From contig NZ_JAGSYC010000025.1 in the NCBI RefSeq assembly GCF_025685545.1, positions 682,001 to 746,000 of the forward strand: DNA of 64,000 nucleotides, read 5' to 3'. Position numbers and translations under genes: made by a program. The stretch comes from Granulicella paludicola. Its GTDB lineage: Bacteria > Acidobacteriota > Terriglobia > Terriglobales > Acidobacteriaceae. Positions 25,318 through 35,200 of this stretch are shown one piece after another. The notes under the pieces were generated by a model that was given only the letters and a program-made list of their open reading frames with translations, was not told where the DNA came from and did not search any database. Position 1 is the stretch's first letter. The number at the start of each line of letters is the position of its first letter.

Positions 25318-26787
25318 TTATGTGCGGAGGCCCAGCCAGTGGCGGGTTGTGGGGAGGTGGCGGAGGATGAGGCGCTCGGTGAGGAGGACCAGGAGCATGG
25401 AGCCGCCCAGGAAGGGGAAGTAGAGGCCGAGCGCGACGAGCAGGGCGAGGAGGGCGGCGGAGAAACGGATGGGGTGGAGGGGAGTGGGAGCGCCGAGGAC
25501 GGACCCGGGTTTACGCTTCCACCACATGATGAGGCCGCTGATGCTGAGCAGGAAGAGTCCCGCGGTGGTGAAGAGGCTGAGGAGCTGGTTGAGCGGGCCG
25601 AAGAGTTGGCCTTCGTGGGCAGCGATGCCGGTGCCGATGACGCGATCGAGCCAGGGCTTGGAGCTGAAGTCGGTGCGCTTGAGGAGGGCGCCGGAGTGGC
25701 CGTCGAGGACGAGGTCGACGCGAAGAGGGCGGTCGCGGGTGTCGGATTTGGCTGTCCAGTTGCCGCCGGAGTGCATGGGCGGGGCGATGAGGACGGGGTT
25801 GGGGAGACCGAGCGGGGCGACGGTGGCGACCATCTTATCGAGATCGCGGAAGGCGTCGGGGCCGGAGAGGTTGGTTGCGTGGCGACCGAAGCCGAGGTGC
25901 TGGGCGTGTTCGGCGGCGGCAGGCTCCATAGAAGACATGTTCGGCATGCCTTCCATGTGATGAGCAGAGGGCGTGCCGGGCATGGTGTGCATGGTGGACA
26001 TGCCGCTCATGTCCATAGGTGGTGCGGGGTAAGCGGCGGAGAATCGTTTGCTGCGGGCGGCGAGGGTGTCGGCGCTGCTGGTGGTCCAGTCCTGCTGGAC
26101 GGCGTGGCCTGCGCTGAAGTGGCGGATGGCTTTGAGGTAACCTCCCCAGGCTTTGGCCCAGGGTAGGCCGGTGAAGAGCAGGAACAGAGCGAAGAACGAG
26201 ACGTAGATGCCTGTGACGGCGTGGATGTCTTTCCAGAAGGTGCGGCCCCCGGCGCGGAGGCGGGGATAGAGCACGCCGGCGAGGCCGCTGGCATGGCGCG
26301 GCCACCAGAGGAAGAGACCGGTAAGCACCATGACGACGGCCCATGAGGCGGCGAGCTCGGTGATCCAGGAGCCGTACTTGCCGAGGAGGAGTTCGCCGTG
26401 GAGGCGTGAGGTGAAGATGTCGATGCGGTGATCTTCGTTATCGATGTGGAGGACGGCGAGGGTCTGCGGGTGGATGTAGACGCGGAACTGCGCGGTGCCT
26501 TTATCGACGAGGACCTCGGAGGCGGAGGTGGGGGTATAGGGAAGCTGGTAGGAGTCGAGCGTGGTGCCGGAGACGACGGCGAGGGCGGCCTGGACCTGCG
26601 CGTTGGCGGAGGCGCGCTGGGAGATGTTGAGGTGGTCGAAGGGGCGGTCGAGCCAGTGCTGGATCTGCGGGTGGAAGAGGAAGACGGTGCCAGTGACGCA
26701 GAGCCAGAGGACGAAGGGGATGCAGAAGAGCCCGGCGTAGAAGTGCCAGCGCCAGACGGTGCGGTGGTCGAGGGCGGTGGTGGTCAT
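25318..26787 (-). CDS. PepSY-associated membrane protein with Met/His-rich loop (metal reductase type)
   Basis: 489 residues from ATG 26787; the open frame further upstream is only repeat sequence. Inner-membrane protein with helices near 14-36 (WHFYAGLFCIPFVLWLCVTG), 145-165, 192-210 and three more at the C-terminus, and PepSY-like soluble parts between them (VLVDKGTAQFRVYIHPQT, LVDLVLDGHSGALLKRTDF-type strands). Histidines in the helices (WHFY, DIHAVTGIY, AAHEGQLFG) fit haem or metal contact as in PiuB-type iron/copper reductases. Residues 258-297 hold nine Met and five His (MDMSGMSTMHTMPG, SAHHMEGMPNMSSM), an unusual density that suggests binding of soft metal such as Cu(I). Downstream of a TonB-dependent receptor gene on the same strand, 180 bases apart. 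Confidence 0.88.
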   Translation of the reverse strand: MTTTALDHRTVWRWHFYAGLFCIPFVLWLCVTGTVFLFHPQIQHWLDRPFDHLNISQRASANAQVQAALAVVSGTTLDSYQLPYTPTSASEVLVDKGTAQFRVYIHPQTLAVLHIDNEDHRIDIFTSRLHGELLLGKYGSWITELAASWAVVMVLTGLFLWWPRHASGLAGVLYPRLRAGGRTFWKDIHAVTGIYVSFFALFLLFTGLPWAKAWGGYLKAIRHFSAGHAVQQDWTTSSADTLAARSKRFSAAYPAPPMDMSGMSTMHTMPGTPSAHHMEGMPNMSSMEPAAAEHAQHLGFGRHATNLSGPDAFRDLDKMVATVAPLGLPNPVLIAPPMHSGGNWTAKSDTRDRPLRVDLVLDGHSGALLKRTDFSSKPWLDRVIGTGIAAHEGQLFGPLNQLLSLFTTAGLFLLSISGLIMWWKRKPGSVLGAPTPLHPIRFSAALLALLVALGLYFPFLGGSMLLVLLTERLILRHLPTTRHWLGLRT

Positions 26788-26815
26788 GGCGGTGTCCTTT
26801 ATGGTGCGCTGGTGG

Positions 26816-26887
26816 TGGGGCGGTCGCGCTTTGCGCGATGCCCACCTTCGCCGCGATGAAGCTGCGGCGAAGATGGGGCACCCGGCG
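26816..26887. repeat. Dispersed palindromic repeat, family A
   Basis: GGGGCGGTCGCGCTTTGCGC, then GATGCCCACCTTCGCCGCGA and GCGGCGAAGATGGGGCACCC. The inner arms CTTCGCCGC and GCGGCGAAG pair perfectly around a 9-base loop. Confidence 0.8.
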
Positions 26888-26895
26888 GAAAGCAA

Positions 26896-26926
26896 CAGCA
26901 GATTCCCTTCGGGAATGACAAACGAA
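26896..26926. repeat. Dispersed repeat, family B
   Basis: CAGCAGATTCCCTTCGGGAA followed by TGACAAACGAA, joined directly to a family A copy, as families A and B also occur near each other at 25112-25281. Confidence 0.78.
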
Positions 26927-26967
26927 AAAAGTCAAATCAGAAGGGACAGGCCAAATGGCGAAGGATT

Positions 26968-29889
26968 TCAGAAGATCAGTTTGGCTGCGAACTCGATGCT
27001 GCGCGGGTCTGCAGAGTTGGTGGGTTTGCCGAAGGTGGAGGGCACGACGCAGGTGGTGTTGCCCGGGGTGGGGGTAAGTGATGGGTAGCTGCAGCTGCTG
27101 CCGAGGCTGCCGGAGGGGAAGAGGTCGTTGCGCGTGTTGACGAGGTTGAAGGCCTGGGCGAGGCCCTGGAGCTTGAAGCGGTCGCCGAGGTTGAAGGTGC
27201 GGGAGAGGCGGGTGTTGATGGTGAAGCTCGGGAAGCCGAGGCCAGCGTTGCGGCTGATCATGGTGCCGGGCGCTGCGGTGGCACAGAGGGAGGCGACGAC
27301 GAGGCAGGGACGCTCGGTGGTGGTCTGGATGTCGGTGACGCCGTTGGTGATGTTGAAGGGGAAGCCGGAGTAGTAGGTGAGGGTGCCGCCGAGCTCGAAG
27401 CCGTGGGTGAGTTTAGCGGAGAGGTTTTCGCCGTGGTCGAGCGAGGTGTGGAGGGTGCCGTCGACGACGACGCGGTGCTTCTGGTTGTCGTCGGAGATGC
27501 TGCGGTCCATGCCGGGGTCGTAGTTGTTGACGGGGCCGGAGAAGAAGGCGTAGCTGACGTCGTCGATGGCTTTGGACCAGGTGTAGGAGAGGCGGAAGCT
27601 GCCGCCGGTTCCGAAGGGCAGGGCGACGGGGCGGAGATTGTAGGAAACGGTGAGGGCGTCGAAGTAGGAGTCGGCGCCGGGGTAGTACTGCTTGTTATTG
27701 GCGATGGCCTGGTTGGGACGGCAGAGGTCGGTGGGGTCGACCGTCGAGCTGCAGGTGGGGGTGTTGAGGTTGACGTCGATGAGGATGTCTTCGCCGCGGA
27801 TGTGCTGATAGGCGATAGCGAGGTTGCTGGTGGGGCTGATCTGCTGATCGACCTCGAGGCTGTTCTGGATGGCCCGGGCGTTCTTCATGTCGGGGTCCAT
27901 GGTGCTGAGGCTGAGGCGCAGCGTGGGTGGAAGGGTTAGTGCGGTGTAGCCGGTGACTATGTTAGGGAAGACGGGCGCGTTCGTCTGGCCGTAGGAGAGG
28001 GAGAGCGAGGCGAGGGTGCTGGCGTTGATGGAGGTGCCGTTGCCATCGGACTCAAGTGCGTTGGAGAGGGCGCGGAGGGGAACGCGATCGTAGAAGAGGC
28101 CGAAGCTGCCGCGGATGATGGTGCCGCGTCCGCGGAAGGGCTGGTAAGCGAAGCCTACGCGCGGCGAGACGTTTTTGGTGTCAAGGTTGATTGCCTTGAG
28201 CCACTGGAGGTCGTAGCGTACCCCGGCGTTGAGGGTGAGCGAGGGGCTGACCTTCCACTCGTCCTGCGCGTACATGCCGAAGTTGGGGTTGGTTTGGGGG
28301 ACGACGAAGTTGCCGAAGGTCTGAGCGTAGGTGGAGTAGATGCCCTTTTGGAAGTTGGCGAGGGAGGAGAAGGAGTAGCTGCCTCGGTTGGACATGGGGA
28401 AGGTGATGGTGAGGTCGTTGAAGAGGAAGTCGGCACCGACGCGGACGGAGTGGGCTCCGATCTGGCGGGAGAGGTTATCGACTACCTCGTAGAGGCGATC
28501 GTAGCGACCTGTGGGGGAGCCGGAGGCGGTGCCGAAGGTGGCTGCGTTGGTGATGCTGACGGCGGGGCCGACCTGATCGACGACGGGAGCCTTGAGGTTG
28601 GAGTTGGTGAACTGGCCGCGGGTTTCGTTTACGGTGCGGGAGTTGATGGTGTAGATGTTCGAGACGGCGACGGTCTGGTCGAGGTCGTTGAGGTTGGCTC
28701 CGCCTGAGGTGTAGGTGAGGCCGCCGGCGTTGCGGGAGTTGATGCTGGAGACGTGGTAGAGGCTGTAGCGGGCGGTGAGCTGGTCCTTGTCGCTGAGCTT
28801 GTGGTCGATCTTGAAGAAGAGGTTATTGAAGCGGACGGGGTTGGCGTAGACGGTGATGCCGGAGGGGTCGATGTTGAGCAGCTGACCGGGGTATTTGCTG
28901 GCGGTGAGCACGGAGTTGATGGCGGCGGCGTTGGCCGGGGTGATGGTGAGGAAGTTGGTCTGGTTGAGCTGGCGGTACTCGTAGTTGCCGAAGAAGAAGG
29001 TGCGGGCTTTGATGATGGGGCCGCCGAGGGAGGCGCCGGACTGGGTCTGGGTGTAGGGCAGCAGGAGACCGCTGTAGGCGTTCTTGGCGTTGAGGTGTTT
29101 GTCGCGGAGGTAGGAGTAGATGTCTCCGTGGAAGTGGTTGCCGCCGGATTTGGAGACGTAGTTGAAGTAACCGGCGAGGGCGCGGCCGTACTCGGCCTGA
29201 CCGCCGTTGGTGACGACCTGCATCTCCTGGACGACGTCGAGGCCGAAGTCGGTCTGGACGAGACCGGCGGCGTCGTCGTTGGCGGAGAGGCCGTCGACGA
29301 TGAAGGAGTTGGAGAAGTTGTGCTGGCTGCCGACGGAGAGACCCTGGCCGGGGACGGCGGAGGTTTCGGCGAAGAGCTGGTTGGCGGCGGTGTTGGTGGG
29401 GCTGACGCCGGGGACGAGCAGAGCGAGATCGAGGAAGTTGCGACCGTTGAACGGGAGGTTGGCGACTTCATTCTGAGAGACGGTGGAGGTGATCTGGGAG
29501 CGGCTGGCTTCGAGGACGGGGGCGGCGGATTCGACGGTGACGCCGGTCTGGACGCTGCCGATGGTGAGGGTTATCGGGAGATCGAAGGCGGCGCCGATGG
29601 TGAGAGTGAGGGAGCGTCGGACGTCGGAGAAGCCGGGTTGGTGGATGGTGACTTCGTAGGGGCCGACGGCGAGGTAAGGGAAGCGGAAGCGGCCGGCGGC
29701 GTCGGTGGTGGTGCTGGCGTTGAGGCCGGTGTTGAGGGCCCGGGCGGAGATGGCGGCGTCGCGGATGACGGCTCCGGAGGTGTCGGTGACGCGACCGGCG
29801 AGGGAGGCGTTGTTGATGGTCTCCTGGGCGCGGATTGCAGGCAGGGATGCTGAAAGCGCAAGGAGCGCTAGGGAGAGGCTTCGGTACAA
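26968..29889 (-). CDS. TonB-dependent receptor with carboxypeptidase-regulatory-like N-terminus
   Basis: 973 residues. The start is TTG at 29889, supported by a full AGGAGGA five bases upstream. Signal peptide 1-21 (SLALLALSASLPAIRAQ), then a CarboxypepD_reg-like domain (about 25-110: LAGRVTDTSGAVIRDAAISA), a plug domain (about 120-230: NEVANLPFNGRNFLDLALLV, then NSFIVDGLSANDDAAG) and a 22-strand-type barrel ending in RSIEFAAKLIF with terminal Phe. The family takes up metal complexes, sugars or other large ligands using TonB energy. Its neighbours, a Cys/His-rich small protein and a PepSY reductase with Met/His-rich loop, point to a metal, most likely copper; that is inference. The opposite strand holds long open frames caused only by the codon pattern. 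Confidence 0.93.
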   Translation of the reverse strand: MYRSLSLALLALSASLPAIRAQETINNASLAGRVTDTSGAVIRDAAISARALNTGLNASTTTDAAGRFRFPYLAVGPYEVTIHQPGFSDVRRSLTLTIGAAFDLPITLTIGSVQTGVTVESAAPVLEASRSQITSTVSQNEVANLPFNGRNFLDLALLVPGVSPTNTAANQLFAETSAVPGQGLSVGSQHNFSNSFIVDGLSANDDAAGLVQTDFGLDVVQEMQVVTNGGQAEYGRALAGYFNYVSKSGGNHFHGDIYSYLRDKHLNAKNAYSGLLLPYTQTQSGASLGGPIIKARTFFFGNYEYRQLNQTNFLTITPANAAAINSVLTASKYPGQLLNIDPSGITVYANPVRFNNLFFKIDHKLSDKDQLTARYSLYHVSSINSRNAGGLTYTSGGANLNDLDQTVAVSNIYTINSRTVNETRGQFTNSNLKAPVVDQVGPAVSITNAATFGTASGSPTGRYDRLYEVVDNLSRQIGAHSVRVGADFLFNDLTITFPMSNRGSYSFSSLANFQKGIYSTYAQTFGNFVVPQTNPNFGMYAQDEWKVSPSLTLNAGVRYDLQWLKAINLDTKNVSPRVGFAYQPFRGRGTIIRGSFGLFYDRVPLRALSNALESDGNGTSINASTLASLSLSYGQTNAPVFPNIVTGYTALTLPPTLRLSLSTMDPDMKNARAIQNSLEVDQQISPTSNLAIAYQHIRGEDILIDVNLNTPTCSSTVDPTDLCRPNQAIANNKQYYPGADSYFDALTVSYNLRPVALPFGTGGSFRLSYTWSKAIDDVSYAFFSGPVNNYDPGMDRSISDDNQKHRVVVDGTLHTSLDHGENLSAKLTHGFELGGTLTYYSGFPFNITNGVTDIQTTTERPCLVVASLCATAAPGTMISRNAGLGFPSFTINTRLSRTFNLGDRFKLQGLAQAFNLVNTRNDLFPSGSLGSSCSYPSLTPTPGNTTCVVPSTFGKPTNSADPRSIEFAAKLIF

Positions 29890-29991
29890 GTTGTCCTCCT
29901 ACGGACGGCTGCACGCGGCAGGTCGCGTGCTGTTGCGGCTCAAGGATGTGAGGGAGCTAGCCAGGAGATGGTATTGCAGCTTGAAAGAAGA

Positions 29992-30060
29992 CGTGCCTCA
30001 GAGGCTAAAGCCCCTTGCCTAGGAGGTCACATGCGGCACGGCTGAAGCCGTGCCCCTTCG
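29992..30060. repeat. Two hairpin-forming elements between receptor gene and small-protein gene
   Basis: GCCTCAGAGGCTAAAGCCCC (from 29995) is followed by the perfect hairpin GGCACGGCTGAAGCCGTGCC (30035-30054, 8-bp stem, TGAA loop). The upstream part AGGCTAAAG..CCC recurs loosely at 52697-52710 (GAGGCTAAAGGGGC). No T-run follows, so a repeat element is more likely than a terminator. Confidence 0.55.
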
Positions 30061-30077
30061 AGACTGAACATCACCAT

Positions 30078-30461
30078 TTAGGAGAGACGAACGGCAGGGG
30101 GGCCGCGTTTGTGACGGGCACCGGCTTCGGCAGCGCGAGCCCAGGCGGCGATCTGGCTGGCCGGGGTGGGCGCAGCGATGAGGTTGAAGAGGCTGGGGGT
30201 GTTAAGAGCGAAGGCTACGTCGAGGTGCTGGAGTTGCGAGGCGGGCGCCGGGCAGCAGGGGCACTTAGCGGTGAGCAGGCTGACCTTGGTGCCGTGGGTG
30301 AGGGCTTCGCGCTCGGCCGGGGACATCGCGCAGTGGTGCATGCCGTTGCGACGACAGCATGCCGGCAGCGACGTGTCTGCATCGGCGGTGAGGCCGAAGG
30401 CGGGCGCAGCGGTCGGAAGACCGAAGGCCAGCAGCAGAACGAGGGTGATGAGACGGCGCAC
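30078..30461 (-). CDS. Small secreted Cys/His-rich protein, possible copper-binding partner of the receptor
   Basis: 127 residues with a Sec signal peptide (RRLITLVLLLAFGLPTAAPA). The mature part has CC at 35-36 and the segment GMHHCAMSPAE (40-50), then AKCPCCPAP (66-73): six Cys, two adjacent His and two Met in 36 residues. This resembles short proteins (DUF2946-like) often encoded beside TonB-dependent copper receptors; the family assignment is tentative. The C-terminal third is Ala/Pro-rich with a hydrophobic stretch. It is the first of three minus-strand genes (this, receptor, PepSY protein), and its stop is 188 bases from the receptor start with hairpin repeats between them, so co-transcription is possible but not assured. 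Confidence 0.68.
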   Translation of the reverse strand: MRRLITLVLLLAFGLPTAAPAFGLTADADTSLPACCRRNGMHHCAMSPAEREALTHGTKVSLLTAKCPCCPAPASQLQHLDVAFALNTPSLFNLIAAPTPASQIAAWARAAEAGARHKRGPPAVRLS

Positions 30462-30491
30462 TTGGAGGTAGTGTACATGGGTAGAGTGGGC

Positions 30492-30562
30492 GGGGCGGTC
30501 GCGCTTTGCGCGATGCTCGTCTTAGCCACGATAAGACCGTCGCTAAGATGGGGCACCCGGCA
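30492..30562. repeat. Dispersed palindromic repeat, family A
   Basis: GGGCGGTCGCGCTTTGCGCG, then ATGCTCGTCTTAGCCACG and GCTAAGATGGGGCACCCGG. The arms differ by a few bases from the copy at 25174-25281. Confidence 0.78.
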
Positions 30563-30586
30563 GTTGCGGCGAAGTTGCTGACGGAT

Positions 30587-30621
30587 AAGAAGCAGGTCCT
30601 TCGCTGCGCTCAGGATGACAA
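30587..30621 (+). repeat. Dispersed repeat, family C
   Basis: AAGAAGCAGGTCCTTCGCTG followed by CGCTCAGGATGACAA. It lies 112 bases upstream of purF and closely matches the sequence inside the permease gene at 9155-9190. A GATAAT hexamer at 30664-30669 is a possible -10 box for the purine operon. Confidence 0.75.
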
Positions 30622-30732
30622 TAGAGGTAGGGAGTTGTAGGGATTTTCCACCCGGGAATGAGGGATAATGGGAGGGTGGCGATTTTCGCCCCAGTAACCA
30701 CTTCCCAGTGACCCGAACGGCAGTGAGGACAT

Positions 30733-32262
30733 ATGTGCGGTATCGTTGGCGTCTTCGGACATAGTCCGGTAAGCCAGGTAATCTACGACTCACTCTCCAT
30801 GCTGCAGCATCGTGGGCAGGACGCAGCGGGCATTGTTACGAACTACCAGGGACGGTTCTACCTCGAGAAGGGGGAAGGCCTGATCACGGATGTGTTCAAC
30901 AAGAGCAACATGGCTCGGCTGCTGGGGAACGTTGGTGTGGGGCATGTGCGGTACCCGACGGCGGGATGTTCATCGGTGGCAGAGGCCCAGCCGTTTTATG
31001 TGAACTCTCCGTATGGCGTGGTGTTTGCGCATAACGGTAACCTGACGAATGTGGCTGAGATTGTGGGCGGCCTGTTCGAGACGGACATGCGACATCTGAA
31101 TACGCGTTCGGACAGCGAGGTGATGCTGAACGTGTTCGCGCATGCGTTGAGCCGTCGCGGTGCGGTGAAGCCGAATGAGTTCGATGTGTTTGCTGCGGTC
31201 GAGGAAGTGCATCGTCGCTGCAAGGGCGGCTATGCGGTGATCACGATGATCGCTGGTGTAGGCATGGTGGCATTCCGCGATCTGCATGGGATTCGGCCGC
31301 TGGTGTTCGGCACGCGCGATACGGGCAAGTTCAAGGACATGCCGAGCGCGACGGAGTACATGATTGCGAGTGAGAGCGTTGCGCTGCAGGTGGGCGGCTT
31401 TGAGCTGCATCACGATCTCGAGCCGGGCGAAGTGATCTTTATCGACATGGAGGGCGAGGTGCATCGGCATGTAAGTCTGCTGGCGCATGAGAAGGCCCCG
31501 TGTCTGTTTGAGTATGTGTATCTGGCGCGGCCGGATTCGGTGCTGGATGGTGTGTCGGTGTATGAGGCGCGCATCAACATGGGTACGAAGCTGGCAGCGA
31601 AGATCAAGCGCGAGTGGGCGCATGTGCCGATCGATGTTGTGGTGCCGATTCCTTCGACGAGCCGGATAGCGGCGCAGGAGATTGCTACGCGACTGAACCT
31701 GCCGTATCGCGATGCGCTGGTGAGAAATCGCTATGTGGGACGCACGTTCATCATGCCGGGACAGGCGCTGCGCAAGCAGTCGATTCGGCGGAAGCTAAAC
31801 CCGATTCCGAATGCGTTCCGCGGCAAGAACGTGATGCTGGTGGACGATTCGATCGTGCGCGGAACGACGATCAAAGAGATTATCGCGATGGTGCGCGAGC
31901 AGGGAGCTGCGAAGGTGTATGTGTGCTCGGCTGCGCCACCGGTGCGGTTTCCGAATGTGTACGGCATCGATATGCCAGCGCGATCAGAGCTGATTGCGAC
32001 GGGCAAGGATGTGCAGCAGCTGGCGAAGGAGATTGGCGCGGACGAGCTGATCTTTCAGGACCTGGATGACTTGAAGGCTGCGATCACCGAGGCGGCGCCT
32101 GGGCTGACGCACTTCGATACGTCTGTCTTCGATGGCATTTATGTGACCGGAGACATCACCGAAGAGTATCTCAACCTGCTGGAGCGCCAGCGAAACGACA
32201 CGGCCAAACAAACAGAAGATGTCGCAAGCCATATTTCGAGAAACCTCGCAGCCCATATCTAA
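30733..32262 (+). CDS. purF: Amidophosphoribosyltransferase
   Basis: First committed step of purine synthesis: PRPP and glutamine give phosphoribosylamine. 509 residues. The protein begins [10 protein letters not shown], so Cys2 is the N-terminal nucleophile and there is no propeptide. The PRPP loop [13 protein letters not shown] lies near 370-382. The later sequence [18 protein letters not shown] follows the E. coli type, and the Cys that holds the 4Fe-4S cluster in Bacillus-type enzymes is absent. GAGGA at 30725-30729 precedes the ATG. It is the first gene of an eight-gene operon; its last 44 bases overlap the start of purL in another frame. Feedback by AMP/GMP is expected from the family. 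Confidence 0.97.
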   Translation: MCGIVGVFGHSPVSQVIYDSLSMLQHRGQDAAGIVTNYQGRFYLEKGEGLITDVFNKSNMARLLGNVGVGHVRYPTAGCSSVAEAQPFYVNSPYGVVFAHNGNLTNVAEIVGGLFETDMRHLNTRSDSEVMLNVFAHALSRRGAVKPNEFDVFAAVEEVHRRCKGGYAVITMIAGVGMVAFRDLHGIRPLVFGTRDTGKFKDMPSATEYMIASESVALQVGGFELHHDLEPGEVIFIDMEGEVHRHVSLLAHEKAPCLFEYVYLARPDSVLDGVSVYEARINMGTKLAAKIKREWAHVPIDVVVPIPSTSRIAAQEIATRLNLPYRDALVRNRYVGRTFIMPGQALRKQSIRRKLNPIPNAFRGKNVMLVDDSIVRGTTIKEIIAMVREQGAAKVYVCSAAPPVRFPNVYGIDMPARSELIATGKDVQQLAKEIGADELIFQDLDDLKAAITEAAPGLTHFDTSVFDGIYVTGDITEEYLNLLERQRNDTAKQTEDVASHISRNLAAHI

Positions 32263-35200
32263 ACTGCCGGTCGTGCGCATCCTGCGCGGACCTGCGGCGC
32301 TGACACCGTTCGAGCGGGAACGGTTGACGACGCGACTCCAGACAATCGATGCAGGCGCACAGGTGGTCGCGAGCGACTACCTGTTTGTGCTGCAGGTTGT
32401 GAACGAGGATGCGGTGCTGGATGAGGCACGGCTGTTCGAGCTGCTGGGTGTGGTGGACAGCGAGGCGGTGGAGGCAAGCGGGGCGCGGATGTGGGTGGGG
32501 CCGCGCGCAGGTACGCAGTCGCCGTGGTCGAGCAAGGCGACGGAGATTCTGCACAACACTGGCTTTACGAGTGTGCTGCGCGTAGAGCGGGCTCGCGAGA
32601 TTACGGTGAGTGGGGCGAGCGATCTTCATGCAGTGGCGGCGGCACTGCACGATCGCATGACGGAGAGTGTGTTCTTCGCGAGCGCCGATGAGTTGAAGAT
32701 GTTGTTTGCACCGCGGGAGCAGAAGCCGCTGGCGTACATCGATGTGCTGGGTGAAGGTGGCGCGGCGATTGAGAGAGCTGACCGCGAGCTTGGCTTGTCG
32801 CTGGCGGCGGATGAGATTGAGTACCTGGTGCAGGAGTTTACGCGGCTGAAGCGAAACCCGACCGATGTGGAGCTGTACATGTTTGCGCAGGCGAACAGTG
32901 AGCACTGCCGGCATAAGATCTTCAACGCGACGTGGACGGTGGATGGCGAGAAGCAGCCGAAGTCGCTGTTCGGGATGATTCGGAATACGCATGAGATGTC
33001 GAGCGAGAATGTACTCTCGGCGTATCGCGATAACGCTGCGGTGATTCGTGGCTGGCGCGGGGGTCGATACTTTCCGGATGCGAAGGATGGGGTGTATCGC
33101 GCGCATGAAGAGGCGATCGACATTCTGCTGAAGGTGGAGACGCACAATCATCCAACGGCGATCTCGCCGTGGCCGGGAGCGGCGACGGGTTCGGGTGGTG
33201 AGATTCGCGATGAAGGTGCGACGGGGCGCGGCGGTAAGCCGAAGGCGGGGCTGAGCGGATTTACGGTTTCGAATCTGCAGCTGCCGCAGGCGCCGCAGCC
33301 GTGGGAGCAGACGATTGGTCGGCCTGCGCATATCGCTTCGCCACTGGACATCATGATCGAAGGGCCGTTGGGCGCGGCGGCGTTCAACAACGAGTTTGGG
33401 CGGCCGAATCTTTGCGGCTACTTCAGGACTTTTGAACAGACGAGCGAAGGAGTGGCGTTCGGATATCACAAGCCGATCATGCTGGCTGGCGGACTCGGCA
33501 ACATTCGCACGGAGCATGTGGAGAAGGGCGAGATCAAGCCGGGTTACAAGCTGGTGGCGCTGGGTGGGCCGGCGATGCTGATTGGGCTGGGTGGTGGTGC
33601 GGCTTCGAGTAGTGCAGGCGCTGCGAATGCGGAGTTGGACTTTGCTTCGGTGCAGCGCGATAACGCGGAGATGGAGCGTCGCGCGCAGGAGGTGATCGAC
33701 CGCTGCTGGCAACGTGGCGAGGAGAATCCGATTGCGTTTATCCATGACGTGGGTGCAGGTGGATTGTCGAATGCGTTTCCTGAGCTGGTGAAGGATGGCG
33801 GCACGGGTGGCACGTTTCAGCTGAGTGCGATCCCTCGTGGCGAAGAAGGGTTGAGTCCGCTGGAGGCGTGGTGTAACGAGTCGCAGGAGCGGTATGTGAT
33901 TGCGATTGCTCCGGAGCAGATGGCGGAGTTCGAGGCGATCTGTGCGCGGGAGCGGTGTCCGTTTGCGGTGGTGGGTGTTGCTGAGAAGCAGCAGCACCTG
34001 ACGTTGGAGGATGGCGCGGAGAAGTCGATCGATCTGCCGATGAGCGTGTTGTTTGGGAAGGCTCCGAAGATGGAGCGGAGTTTTAGCCGCGCTGCTGCGC
34101 AGAGTGCGACGCTCGATCTGAGTGGCATTACGATTGATGAGGCGGTGGAGCGGTTGCTGCGGCTGCCCGCGATCGCATCGAAGAGCTTTCTGATTACGAT
34201 TGGTGACCGCAGCATCACGGGCATGGTGGTGCAGGACCAGATGGTGGGCCCGTGGCAGGTGCCGGTCGCTGATTGCGCGGTGACGCTGAGTGCGTATGAC
34301 ACCGAGCATGGCGAGGCGATGGCGATTGGCGAGCGCACGCCGCTGGCGGTGATGAATGCTGCGGCCTCGGCTCGAATGGCTGTGGGCGAGGTGATCACGA
34401 ACCTTGCGGGCACGGCGATTGAGAAGCTTGGCGATGTGAAGCTTTCGGCGAACTGGATGGCTGCGGCTGGTGAGACGGGCGAGGATGAGAAGCTCTTCGA
34501 CGCGGTGAAGGCTGTGGGGATGGAGTTCTGTCCGGCGCTGGGCATGACGATTCCGGTGGGCAAAGATTCGATGTCGATGCGGATGCGCTGGCAGGAGGAT
34601 GGAGCGACGAAGAGTCTGGTGTCGCCGCTGTCGTTGATTGTGAGCGGCTTTGCGCCGGTGAGCGATGTGACGCGCACGCTGACGCCTGAGATGAGCGCGA
34701 TCGATGCGGCGCTGATCCTGATCGATCTGGGTGAAGGGAAGAATCGGCTGGGCGGATCTTGCCTGGCGCAGGTGTATGGTCGCAGCGGCGGCGAGGCTGT
34801 CGATGCGCCTACGGCTGAGGTGATGAAGGGTTTCTTTGCCGCGATGCAGGAGTTGAATCGCGAGAAGAAACTGCTGGCGTATCACGATCGCAGCGATGGT
34901 GGGTTGTTTGTGACGCTGGTGGAGATGGCGTTCGCGGGGCAGAGCGGGTTTGAAGCTCAGCTGCGGGTGTGTGATCTGGCTACGCTGTTCAGCGAAGAGC
35001 TTGGCGGCGTGGTGCAGGTTGCTTGGGAGAACGTGGATGCAGTGCTGACGACGTTTGCCAAGGTCGGCGTTGCGGCGAGCGTGATCGGGTTCAGTAAGGC
35101 ATCGAACGAGGTGATCTTCCGCACGACCGAGAAGATTGTGTACGAGGACTCGCGGAGTGCGCTGCAGAAGATCTGGGCGGAGACGAGTTTCTACATCCAG

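Noticed and set aside
25339-26166. 275-codon plus-strand frame opposite the PepSY gene
   Set aside because: Same reason: Glu/Gly/Val-rich antisense of a GC-rich coding region.
26788-26895. N-terminal extension of the PepSY protein
   Set aside because: Translated from a family A repeat; ATG 26787 fits the family start.
28753-29853. Long plus-strand frame rich in Gly, Val and Glu opposite the TonB receptor gene
   Set aside because: Antisense shadow of the receptor gene; low-complexity translation with no domain.
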